DNA of 64,000 nt from JBFMEX01 sp040752215 (GTDB lineage: Bacteria > Pseudomonadota > Alphaproteobacteria > Rhizobiales > Hyphomicrobiaceae), in the NCBI GenBank assembly GCA_040752215.1, contig JBFMEX010000048.1, positions 9,754-73,753 of the forward strand, in the 5' to 3' direction. The number at the start of each line of letters is the position of its first letter. Positions within the stretch are counted from its first letter, which is position 1. A model generated the notes under the pieces. It did no database searches. It was not told the origin of the DNA and was given only the letters and a program-made list of their open reading frames with translations. Positions 1 to 7,215 of this stretch are shown here, in pieces. The position numbers were made by a program, and so were the translations under genes.

Positions 1-240
1 CCTGCGGACGATGTCGGCGAGCGTCGAGCGGTCGATGCCGGTCTTCTCGACCAGCGTCGTCTGGCTCGGGTCCTCGCTGTCGGCGACGGCGCGTAGCACG
101 ACGTACTGGCGCGGGGTGAGATCGCTGTCGCGCATGTTCGCGGCAAACAGCTCGTCCGCGCACTGTCCGGCGCGATGCAGGAGATGCAGGACGGACGATA
201 CGGACGAGGAGAGCCCGATGCTTGTGGTCTTCATGAGCAT
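1..240 (-). CDS. MarR-family transcriptional regulator, 5' part (runs off the left edge)
   Basis: The reverse strand is open from an ATG at 240 (a second in-frame ATG is at 234) to the edge, giving 80 residues. The segment LTPRQYVVLRAVAD followed by TTLVEKTGIDRSTLADIVRR is the typical MarR pattern: a dimerisation helix, then a winged helix-turn-helix whose recognition helix reads DRSTLADIV. Such proteins repress neighbouring transport or detoxification genes in response to small aromatics or oxidants. The C-terminal half is outside the window, so ligand type cannot be judged. It diverges from the AraC-type gene at 485, and the intergenic stretch 241-484 probably carries both promoters. No clear palindrome was seen there. 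Confidence 0.75.
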   Translation of the reverse strand, partial: MLMKTTSIGLSSSVSSVLHLLHRAGQCADELFAANMRDSDLTPRQYVVLRAVADSEDPSQTTLVEKTGIDRSTLADIVRR

Positions 241-484
241 GAGAGCCTTTGTTCTTGATTGCTTGCTGGAACTTCGGTGAGGCGTCGTCTCGTCGACGCA
301 CCATGCGCCAAGCGCATGCTTTCACCGTTCGCCACTTGCATACGCCCCACCGCGCGAGAAATCTTGACTTTGGCGCTGCATTTATTGACCGTAGACTGGC
401 TACTTCTGCCGCTGGCGGCGGATGGAGCCTGACTTTCACAACCCGGCGTGTCGACCGCCTGACCTCGCCCAGAGAGGCCAGATC

Positions 485-1540
485 ATGCCCAACGAACCAT
501 CGATCCGGGCCAGCATCCTGATCGAGCTCGGCGGCTATCTCGAGGGGCGGGGCGTCGCACTCGATAAGATGCTGCGCGAGCCGCGCCTGCGCGCCGCGTG
601 GCGTTCCAGGGACCCGCTCGCGATGGTGCCGCTCGAGGGGGTGGCACGCTTGTTCGACGTCGCGGCGGCGCGGCTCGACGATCCCTGCTTCGGGCTGCGC
701 GCGGCAAAGGCCATCAAGCTGCCCGGCATGAGCCTGCTCGCCCAGCTCACCGCACGCGCTGCGACGGTGCGCGACGCGCTCAAGTGCGCCGCAGGCTTTG
801 CCCACATATTCATCACCCGGATCGAGGCCGGCTTCATGGAGCACGCCGGGATCGGCAAAATCTATTGGCGGCCGCCGGCGGTCGACGTGTCGCCGGTCCA
901 GTTCAATGCCTTCATGCTGGCCGGACTGATCCACCGACTGCGCCGGGCGGCGGGCCCCGATTGGGTTCCCGTCTCGGTCGATCTCCCGCATCGGCGGCTC
1001 GACTGCAACGAGGCGGGGCTGCTCGTGTTCGGGCCGCGCGTGCGCTACAACCGTACCCAAACCTGCGTCACCATCGACGCGGCGACGCTCGGCAGGGCGA
1101 TGCCGGACGCCGATCCGATCGTATTCACCTACCTCAACGATCTCGCCGAGCGGTGGCTCGCGGACATCGGCACCGAGGACGACGCCAGCGCACTCGTCAG
1201 TCACGAGCTGGCGACGCGGCTGCGCTCCGGCCGGATCGATATCGAATCGGTCGCGGGCGCGCTCGGGCTCGCGCCGCGCACCTTGAAGTCGCGACTCGAG
1301 CGGCTCGGCACGTCCTACGGGAAAGTCGTGAGCGACACGCGCGCCGGACTCGCCGCGCACCTCCTGCGCGATACCGACATGGCGCTGTCGGAGATTGCCG
1401 AGGAACTCGGGTTCTCGGATGCGAGCGCGTTCAGCCGCGCCTCTCGGCGCTGGTTCGCCATGCCGCCACGCGCCTTCCGTCTCCGGCACCGCCGCCCGCT
1501 CGCGGCGCGCAGCTCCGGCGTCACCAGCGAGCGCGGATAG
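485..1540 (+). CDS. AraC-family transcriptional regulator
   Basis: A 351-residue cytoplasmic regulator. The first about 200 residues resemble the AraC-type arabinose-binding/dimerisation domain found in OruR/ArgR-like regulators, with segments such as RLFDVAAARLDDPCFGLR. The C-terminal about 100 residues form two helix-turn-helix units; the second contains LSEIAEELGFSDASAFSRASRRWF, the conserved AraC signature. The ATG at 485 is chosen because it follows an AGAGAGG-type ribosome site and matches family length; an in-frame upstream ATG at 422 would add an unlikely N-terminus. The gene diverges from the MarR gene and converges with the DUF599 gene, so its target is not obvious from context. Confidence 0.85.
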   Translation: MPNEPSIRASILIELGGYLEGRGVALDKMLREPRLRAAWRSRDPLAMVPLEGVARLFDVAAARLDDPCFGLRAAKAIKLPGMSLLAQLTARAATVRDALKCAAGFAHIFITRIEAGFMEHAGIGKIYWRPPAVDVSPVQFNAFMLAGLIHRLRRAAGPDWVPVSVDLPHRRLDCNEAGLLVFGPRVRYNRTQTCVTIDAATLGRAMPDADPIVFTYLNDLAERWLADIGTEDDASALVSHELATRLRSGRIDIESVAGALGLAPRTLKSRLERLGTSYGKVVSDTRAGLAAHLLRDTDMALSEIAEELGFSDASAFSRASRRWFAMPPRAFRLRHRRPLAARSSGVTSERG

Positions 1541-1546
1541 GTCCGC

Positions 1547-2233
1547 TCAGCGGCCGGCGACGATATTGCGCGAGCGGGAGAAGAAGTCGCGACGTGCCAG
1601 GATGGCGACGACCCAGGTTGTCGCAGCGATGAACAGCACGGGATGGAAGAACCAGGCCATGGTCGCGAACGCATAGTAGTACGACCTCAAGCCGCGGTTG
1701 GCATGCTCGGCGGCAATGCCGAGCAGCTCGGCGGTGCGCTCGGCGTGGTCGCGGCGCGCCGCCTCGTCGGGCTCGTCGTCGAGCGGCGTGGCGCCAATCA
1801 TTATCGCGGTGTAATGCGAGAGGCGGAACGCCCAGGCGAACTTGAAGAACGCGTAGACGAACACCGCCATCAGCAGGATCACCTTGATCTCCCACAGGTA
1901 GGCGGGAGACTTGGCGACATAAGGTATGCGCTCGAGCAGCGCCTGCGCCTTGTCGCCGGAGGCGAGGATCGCGGACAGGCCGCCGATGGCGATGGCGCTG
2001 GTCGAGGCGAAGAACGCGTTGCCGTGGCTCAGCCCGCCGAGCAGGATGGCATCGACCGTGCGGTTGTCGCGCCGGCTCATGTTGAGCATCCAGGCGACGC
2101 GCTGGTGCTGCATGGCCCAGGCGATGGCGCGGCCGGAGACGGGGCCGTAGTCGGCGAGGACCTGATAGCCGACAAGGGCGATCGCGAACCAGGCGAGGGC
2201 CGCGAGGTCGAGGGTGGGGATCGGCGCGGCCAT
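1547..2233 (-). CDS. DUF599 family integral membrane protein
   Basis: A 228-residue inner-membrane protein with about four predicted hydrophobic spans: residues 10-30, around 75-95, around 120-140, and a long aromatic-rich stretch near 190-215. The segments HQRVAWMLNMSRRDNRTVDA, AFFASTSAIAIGGL and NRGLRSYYYAFATMAWF are the conserved blocks of the DUF599 family, whose biochemical role is unknown. It converges with the AraC gene with only six bases between the stops and no visible terminator. It stands alone and its function cannot be inferred from neighbours. Confidence 0.8.
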   Translation of the reverse strand: MAAPIPTLDLAALAWFAIALVGYQVLADYGPVSGRAIAWAMQHQRVAWMLNMSRRDNRTVDAILLGGLSHGNAFFASTSAIAIGGLSAILASGDKAQALLERIPYVAKSPAYLWEIKVILLMAVFVYAFFKFAWAFRLSHYTAIMIGATPLDDEPDEAARRDHAERTAELLGIAAEHANRGLRSYYYAFATMAWFFHPVLFIAATTWVVAILARRDFFSRSRNIVAGR

Positions 2234-2322
2234 GGGCTCCGGGACGGGCTGTTCGGGATCGAGAGGCAGTCAACGGAGCGGCTGCGCGGGGCGCTGTCAA
2301 GCGCCGCCTCTCGCGGCCCGCA

Positions 2323-3645
2323 TCATGTGAACAGCCACGAGCGCACGCCGCCGGCGAGCGCGAGTTCGGAAAGCTCCGTCTCCAGCGGCTGGAACGTGGC
2401 GCGGGAGGCCAGCTCGGGCAACCAGGGTGCGCCGCCGCGGGCCTCGCGGTAGGGGGCCATCAACGCCCGCCAGGTCTCGCCGTCGAAGCCGCGTTCTCCG
2501 GCGGCCAGCGGCGGCAGGCGCTTCAGGTTCTTCTGCTGGGCCAGCCATTGGTAGGCGGCCTGCCAGACCTCGACCGGCGCCGGCATGTTGTGGCGCGTCT
2601 TGAGCTGCCAGATGCCGAGCACGCCGACCTCGCGCGGATGCGGCCCGACCTCCAGGGTGGCGACCCGACTGTCGCCGCGGCGGATCGAGAACAGACGGCA
2701 TTTCTCGCGCGACAGGCGCTCCGAGTACTGGTCGGCGCAGTTGTGCATCGCCCGCGATTCCTCGATCAGGGTGTCGTGATCGAGAAGCGGAACAAACCGG
2801 TATCCCATCGCCTCGCTCGGCTGCAGCCAGGTGTCGGTGAGCGCGCCGGGCGGCAGCTGAAGGACGAGGCAGATGCGGTTGAACCAGCTCTTGGCCGCGC
2901 ACAGCGCGGTATCGAAGGCGATCTCCGAGCGCCACGGCACCACGATCAGCTCGTGGGCGCGGGACTGCGGCTGGCGCGAGAACCATGCGTAGGCGGCGAG
3001 GATGGCGAACCGGCGCGGGCTCGTCTCGCTGTCGTGGAAGGCCGACTGCTCCGCGGTCCACACCGCGAACGCCTCGTCGCCGGCCGCGGCGGCGAACGCG
3101 ACGCTGGCGAGCCAGCGGCCGGCCTTGCCCGGGCGGTCCGGGAGTCGGGCCGCGATGCGCCGCGCGAACGTCTCACCGTCGGGAAGCGGAGGGATGGCGT
3201 CCGAGAACGCCTCCGGCGGCAGGCGGCGCAGCCACAGCGGCAATCCGAGCGTCGCCGCGACCGTCTTCAGTGCGGCCCCCTCCTCAATCTGCCGGCGCGC
3301 CTTGCGGCGGACCGCGGGAGGCGCGAGGCGGCCGGCGAGAACGTGAACCACGGCCGGGCATACGCTTGCCATCTCGGCGGCGCGCGGAGAAGCGCGCAGC
3401 AGGCGGCGCACCTCGCGGCGCAGGCTCGCGTGATAACGCGTGGCGAGCGTTTCGATGGCGCTCGGCGCGGCGGCGCGCGGCGCCCGGTGTCGCCGCCGCG
3501 CTGGCGCCTCGATGTCCGTCGTCGTGGGCTTCACGGTCGCTCCCGCTTGCGCCCGCTCGCGGCGCGGATCGTCGCCGACCGAGCGTCGAAAGCGATCCTC
3601 GGGAAGCAATGCGGCACTCGTGCGACCGTTCGCGGGCACCGTCAT
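2323..3645 (-). CDS. PcfJ-like domain protein
   Basis: About 440 residues. The N-terminal about 60 residues are Arg/Ala-rich and look disordered. The C-terminal half contains IEESRAMHNCADQYSERL followed by FSIRRGDSRVATLEVG, the hallmark of PcfJ-like proteins, first named from an enterococcal conjugative plasmid and also found as stand-alone bacterial genes of unknown function. The ATG at 3645 is chosen over a TTG at 3678; the true start could be further downstream because the N-terminus is poorly conserved. It begins 40 bases after ruvX on the same strand, so the two may be co-transcribed. No signal peptide or transmembrane segment is visible. Confidence 0.65.
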   Translation of the reverse strand: MTVPANGRTSAALLPEDRFRRSVGDDPRRERAQAGATVKPTTTDIEAPARRRHRAPRAAAPSAIETLATRYHASLRREVRRLLRASPRAAEMASVCPAVVHVLAGRLAPPAVRRKARRQIEEGAALKTVAATLGLPLWLRRLPPEAFSDAIPPLPDGETFARRIAARLPDRPGKAGRWLASVAFAAAAGDEAFAVWTAEQSAFHDSETSPRRFAILAAYAWFSRQPQSRAHELIVVPWRSEIAFDTALCAAKSWFNRICLVLQLPPGALTDTWLQPSEAMGYRFVPLLDHDTLIEESRAMHNCADQYSERLSREKCRLFSIRRGDSRVATLEVGPHPREVGVLGIWQLKTRHNMPAPVEVWQAAYQWLAQQKNLKRLPPLAAGERGFDGETWRALMAPYREARGGAPWLPELASRATFQPLETELSELALAGGVRSWLFT

Positions 3646-3684
3646 GTCATGCGCGGCGCGCTGGGCTGCGGAAGCCAACGTGCG

Positions 3685-4191
3685 CTACCCGTTGCTCTCG
3701 TGCGCCTTGCGCATGCGGTCGAGCGCACCTTGCAGGATCAGCGTGGCGGCCAGCTTGTCGATCACCTCGCCGCGCCGCTTGCGGCTCTGGTCGGCGGCGA
3801 TCAGCATGCGCTCGGCGGCGGCGGTCGAGAGCCGCTCGTCCCACAACAGGATCGGCAGCGGCGACAAGCGGTTGAGGTTGCGGGCGAGCGCACGTGCGGA
3901 CTGCGCCCGGGGACCTTCCGTGCCGTCGAGATTGATCGGCAGGCCGAGCACCAGGCCGGCGACGTCCTGCTCGCGGGCGATCGCCAGCAGCTCGGCGGCG
4001 TCGGCGGCGAACTTTGTGCGGCGGATGGTCGTCATCGCCGACGCGATCGTTCTGGTGACGTCGGACAGCGCAAGGCCGAGCGTCTTGGTGCCGGCGTCGA
4101 TGCCGAGCAGCCTCCTGCCTGCCGGCAGCAGGCCGGCGTAAGCGGCGACGTCGGTGGTCGTGATGCCCGTTGCGGGCGGGCTTGCGGTCAT
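3685..4191 (-). CDS. ruvX: RuvX/YqgF-type Holliday junction resolvase
   Basis: A predicted RNase H-fold nuclease (YqgF family), proposed to act as a putative Holliday-junction resolvase and in pre-16S rRNA processing. The core is intact: GIDAGTKTLGLALSDV carries the first catalytic Asp, LVLGLPINLDGTEGPRAQSA is the central conserved block, and LLWDERLSTAAAE carries the second acidic pair, with a final Asp in DKLAATLILQG. I chose the ATG at 4191 because family members have only 10-20 residues before the first strand; an in-frame ATG at 4242 would add a Pro-rich leader. It lies head-to-head with the UPF0173 hydrolase gene. Confidence 0.88.
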   Translation of the reverse strand: MTASPPATGITTTDVAAYAGLLPAGRRLLGIDAGTKTLGLALSDVTRTIASAMTTIRRTKFAADAAELLAIAREQDVAGLVLGLPINLDGTEGPRAQSARALARNLNRLSPLPILLWDERLSTAAAERMLIAADQSRKRRGEVIDKLAATLILQGALDRMRKAHESNG

Positions 4192-4296
4192 CGGCGGAGC
4201 GGGCCGGTCGGGCCGGCGCCCATTGTCGGGCATCGGCGGCACGCGCTATGACACCGGCGCAGACACATTCGGGCGAGTAATGGAAAGGCTGGCGGC

Positions 4297-4986
4297 ATGA
4301 GGATCACGTGGTATGGACACTCCTGCTTTCGGATCGAGACCGGCCGAAGCGTCATCCTCATCGATCCTTTCCTCAAGGGCAACCCGACATTCGAGGCGGC
4401 GGGCATCGCCTGGGACGAGGCGACACGCGGCGTCACGCACGTCGCCCTGACCCACGGCCACGACGACCATCTCGGCGACGCGGCCGAGATCTGCACCAAG
4501 CGGGGGGCAGTGTTGTTCGCCAACTACGAGCTCGCCATGCACGTCGCCGGGCAGGGCGCCGAGCGGCTGGAGCCGATGAACACCGGCGGCACGGTCCGGG
4601 TCGACGGCTTTGCGCTGACGCTGGTACCGGCGCTGCATTCCTCCTCGTCGGGCAACGTCTATCTCGGCAACCCGAACGGGATCGTCATCCAGCCGGACGG
4701 CGACAAGACGCTCCTGCACATGGGCGACACCGACGTGTCACCGGGGATGGCGCTCGTCGCCGAGCTTTACGAGCCGAAGATCGGCATCGTGCCGATCGGT
4801 GACCGTTTCACCATGGGCGCGCGCACGGCGGCCTATGCCTGCAAGACCTTCTTCTCGTTCGACGCGGTGATCCCGTGCCATTACGGCACGTTCCCGATCA
4901 TCGACCAAACCGCGGACAAGTTCGTCGCGGCGATGGAGGGGCGAAACGTGGTGGTGCCGAAGGTCGGCCAGGCGGTGGAGCTGTGA
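4297..4986 (+). CDS. UPF0173-type metal-dependent hydrolase (metallo-beta-lactamase fold)
   Basis: A 229-residue soluble protein of the small metallo-beta-lactamase-fold group annotated as UPF0173. The zinc-binding motif THGHDDHLGD is present near residue 49, GYGHS-type residues occur at the N-terminus (WYGHSCFRIE), HMGDTD supplies the bridging Asp, and PCHYGTFP supplies the C-terminal His. The substrate of the family is not established. A purine-rich AAAGG sits a few bases before the ATG. The gene is monocistronic, ending at a strong hairpin shared with the convergent DUF2853 gene. Confidence 0.88.
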   Translation: MRITWYGHSCFRIETGRSVILIDPFLKGNPTFEAAGIAWDEATRGVTHVALTHGHDDHLGDAAEICTKRGAVLFANYELAMHVAGQGAERLEPMNTGGTVRVDGFALTLVPALHSSSSGNVYLGNPNGIVIQPDGDKTLLHMGDTDVSPGMALVAELYEPKIGIVPIGDRFTMGARTAAYACKTFFSFDAVIPCHYGTFPIIDQTADKFVAAMEGRNVVVPKVGQAVEL

Positions 4987-5000
4987 GGCGTGCGCGGCGC

Positions 5001-5027
5001 GGGGGCGGTCGGCCGTCGTCCGCCCCC
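5001..5027. terminator. GC-rich hairpin between convergent genes
   Basis: An eight-base perfect stem, GGGGGCGG pairing with CCGCCCCC across an eleven-base loop, lies between the stop codons of the UPF0173 gene and the DUF2853 gene. It has no clear U-tract on either strand, so it could be a bidirectional transcription barrier or simply a stable mRNA 3' end. Confidence 0.5.
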
Positions 5028-5041
5028 GGGGCGGAGTCGGA

Positions 5042-5362
5042 TCAGCCGAGCGAGTCGAGCTTTCCGAACTGCTCGGCGAGCAGGTAGTAGAACGTGACCC
5101 GCTGCTTCTTCTTGTCGGCCTTCATCTTCTCGCAGACCGCCTTCAGCGCCTTGTCGAGGGTGGCGTCGTCGGCGGCGAGCTTCAGCTTCTTCTTCAGCCA
5201 GCTGTCACGGACCCGGGCGAGCTCGTCCTTGCTGGAGCAGGAGACGAGCGAGGCGTCGGCGCTCTTCAACGCGATGCCAAGGTGCTTGACGATGCCGGCC
5301 ACCGCCTTCTCGTTGGGAGCGGGGACATAGCGCTTCAAATCGGTGGTGTAGTCGGTGCTCAT
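5042..5362 (-). CDS. DUF2853 family small protein
   Basis: A 106-residue lysine-rich helical cytoplasmic protein of the DUF2853 family, recognised from the whole-length pattern: DYTTDLKRYVP at the N-terminus, KHLGIALKSADASLVSCSSK in the middle, and KQRVTFYYLLAEQFGKLDSL at the C-terminus. No enzyme motif is present and the function of the family is unknown. It appears to be a single-gene unit. Confidence 0.8.
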   Translation of the reverse strand: MSTDYTTDLKRYVPAPNEKAVAGIVKHLGIALKSADASLVSCSSKDELARVRDSWLKKKLKLAADDATLDKALKAVCEKMKADKKKQRVTFYYLLAEQFGKLDSLG

Positions 5363-5497
5363 CTCGAGGCTCCTGGAACGGGAAAGTGATCGCGTTGCGT
5401 GTGGCCGCCAAGCCCGATGTTAACGCATTGTCCGCACACGAGATAGGCTCAATCAGAGGAAGCCGCCCCATCGCCTCCGGCAAAGGACCTTCCGCGC

Positions 5498-5710
5498 TCA
5501 GAGGTGCTTGAGGGCGATCCGTAGCCACTCGCGGCCGGCGTCGGTGAGCACGCCGCCGCGCCGCTTGCCGATGCGAGCCACCTCGTCGAGCATTGTCCGG
5601 GCCGCTGCCGGCTGGCCCTGGCTCTGCAGATCGCGCCATTGCCGGTCGGGGTCGATGATGGTCTGGAGATCGCTCGCCAGCTTGCGGGTGCGGCGGCTGC
5701 CGGCGCGGGC
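5498..5710 (-). other. Protein-like in-frame extension directly after the TlpA stop codon
   Basis: Reading on in the TlpA frame after its TGA (5711-5713) gives 70 further sense codons ending in TGA at 5498. The product looks like real protein, with segments such as IIDPDRQWRDLQSQGQ, TMLDEVARIGKRRGG and LTDAGREWLRIALKHL, unlike the Arg/Pro/Ala-rich translations of the other frames. It could be a lost C-terminal extension (nonsense mutation), a small separate gene (an internal ATG at 5593 would give 31 residues), or occasional readthrough. No start codon with a ribosome site is visible near the 5' end of the stretch. Confidence 0.4.
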
Positions 5711-6262
5711 TCAGGCCTTGAGCGCCAGGATGCTGGCGATCAGCTCGGGATGGTCCCACTCGCGGCCGCCAATCGCGCGCAGCGCCTTGCGGCCCTCCTT
5801 GTCGGCGATGTAGGTCGTCGGCAGGCCGATCGTCTGCCACTCCTTCGACACCTTGCCGGACTTGTCGATCAGCACCGGGAAGGTGACGTTGAACTCGGAC
5901 AGGAACTCCCAGATCTTGTCGCCGCCGCCGCCGACATGGACCGCGAGCATGATCACGTCCTGCGCCGCGAGCTTTGCCCAGGCGCGCTCCATCGACGGGA
6001 TCTCGGACCGGCACGGCGGGCACCAGGTGGCCCAGAAGTTGACCACCACGACCCTGCCCTTGAGATCGACGAAGCGAACCGGCTTGCCGTCGAGGTCGGG
6101 CAGCGTGAAGTCGGGGCCGGCCGGTGTTCCGGGCACGGTCTGCAGCAGCACCGTGCCGGCGGCCTCGGCGGAGAACGGCAGCATCGCGGCGGCGGACAGC
6201 GCGAGCGAGCCGCCGAGCAGCGCGCGCCGGTCGAGTGTGGTCGCGGATCTCACTTTGCACAT
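5711..6262 (-). CDS. TlpA-like exported thioredoxin-fold protein
   Basis: A 183-residue periplasmic thiol-disulfide oxidoreductase of the TlpA/ResA group. The N-terminus has a twin-arginine type signal (LDRRALLGGSLALSAAAML). The thioredoxin core begins DFTLPDLDGKPVRFVDLKGR, and the active site is NFWATWCPPCRSEIPSM with both cysteines. The cis-Pro loop is GLPTTYIAD. TlpA proteins reduce disulfides during cytochrome c or copper-site maturation. The ATG at 6262 overlaps the end of the upstream secreted-protein gene by 13 bases, so the two are translationally coupled. The coding frame continues past the stop for 70 codons. Confidence 0.85.
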   Translation of the reverse strand: MCKVRSATTLDRRALLGGSLALSAAAMLPFSAEAAGTVLLQTVPGTPAGPDFTLPDLDGKPVRFVDLKGRVVVVNFWATWCPPCRSEIPSMERAWAKLAAQDVIMLAVHVGGGGDKIWEFLSEFNVTFPVLIDKSGKVSKEWQTIGLPTTYIADKEGRKALRAIGGREWDHPELIASILALKA

Positions 6263-6831
6263 GCGAGGTCCTCCAGTCGCTCGGTGTGGTCCTTGCCGCC
6301 GGCGCTCCAGGCGACATCGAGCGCAAAGCGGGTGCCGGCGGGCAGGCCGAAGGTGAGCATGCCCCAATTGTAGTCGTTGGCCGAGAACGTCTGCTCGGTC
6401 GGAAACAGCGCCCAGTAGAACGCGACCGAGGCGTCGTCCGAGACTTGAAGCGCGGCCCACGTTTTCTCCCAGTCCTCGCGCGTCGGCGGCGGGCGCGGCG
6501 GGGCGCTCTCAGGCGTCACCCGCCAACGCGAGAGGGCCACGGTCACGGGCGGTGCGTCGGCGCCCGTCGCCTGGCTGCCGATAGCCGAGCGGAACATGCA
6601 GCCGTCCCGGACCAGCAACTCGGCGTCGTCGGCGCGGAAGCCGCGGCCGAGGAAGAAGGCGCGCACCGCGTCGGGCTCGATCGGCGCCAGCTCGAGCTTC
6701 AGGCCGTCGCGCGCGAGCGTGCGCACCTTGGCGTCCTGGCCGAGGGCCGGGAGCGGCATGAGCAGGATGAGTAGAATGGGAGCCGCCGCGCGCCAGAGCC
6801 GGCAGCGATCGTTCGCGGAGCTGAGCCTCAT
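6250..6831 (-). CDS. Secreted protein of unknown function
   Basis: A 193-residue protein with a clear Sec signal (WRAAAPILLILLMPLPALG, cleavage near residue 32). I do not recognise the family. The mature part contains APIEPDAVRAFFLGRGF, a single internal Cys in RDGCMFRS, a Pro-rich linker, and an aromatic C-terminal region (AFYWALFPTEQTF, DYNWGMLTFGLP), ending with another Cys near the C-terminus. It overlaps the TlpA-like gene downstream, so it may be a periplasmic client or partner of that thioredoxin. Confidence 0.65.
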   Translation of the reverse strand: MRLSSANDRCRLWRAAAPILLILLMPLPALGQDAKVRTLARDGLKLELAPIEPDAVRAFFLGRGFRADDAELLVRDGCMFRSAIGSQATGADAPPVTVALSRWRVTPESAPPRPPPTREDWEKTWAALQVSDDASVAFYWALFPTEQTFSANDYNWGMLTFGLPAGTRFALDVAWSAGGKDHTERLEDLACAK

Positions 6832-7002
6832 TCAAACCTCGGCGCGGACTGGCATGGGTGAAACGCGATAGCATCGCTGCCGCGGTCGGCGCAACGCGGT
6901 CCGGCCGGACTTCGGGTCAACTCCCTGCGAGCACCGGACTATCGCATTTGGCTCCTCGGGGCTCGGCCCGGATCCCCGCCGACGGCCGAACCCTTGGCAA
7001 AC

Positions 7003-7048
7003 TCCGGGTAGCGGGGTCAGACCCGCAGGGTCTGCCCCCCTACTCCGG
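7003..7048. repeat. Intergenic palindrome
   Basis: A long imperfect inverted repeat: CAGACCC pairs with GGGTCTG around a GCA loop, and the stem is extended outwards by GGGG/CCCC and by CCGGGTA/TACTCCGG-like arms. It lies in the 384-base stretch between the divergent secreted-protein gene (start 6831) and the GGT gene (start 7216), where I see no other gene. It resembles an extragenic palindromic element, although no second copy was found in this window. Confidence 0.55.
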
Positions 7049-7215
7049 CGCGGGGAATCGAGGGGCAGCGCCCATCGATCTCGTTCATATGCGATGGCCC
7101 CGCCTGCGAGCGCAGGGATGCACGAGCCCGCTCGCTGGCCAGTGCCGGAGCACCGCGCTATGCAGGCAGGATGCGCGGTGCGGCTGGCGAACGTGTTCGA
7201 GGGAGGGGGCGGACG

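Noticed and set aside
11..280. Open frame on the plus strand at the left edge
   Set aside because: It is the antisense shadow of the MarR gene on the minus strand, whose translation shows a clear helix-turn-helix.
598..1632. Long Arg/Ala-rich frame overlapping the AraC gene
   Set aside because: Composition is that of an out-of-frame high-GC translation; the AraC frame has the family motifs.
2548..4251. 567-codon plus-strand frame opposite PcfJ-like and ruvX genes
   Set aside because: Antisense to two recognisable genes, with no protein motif; long frames are expected by chance at this GC.
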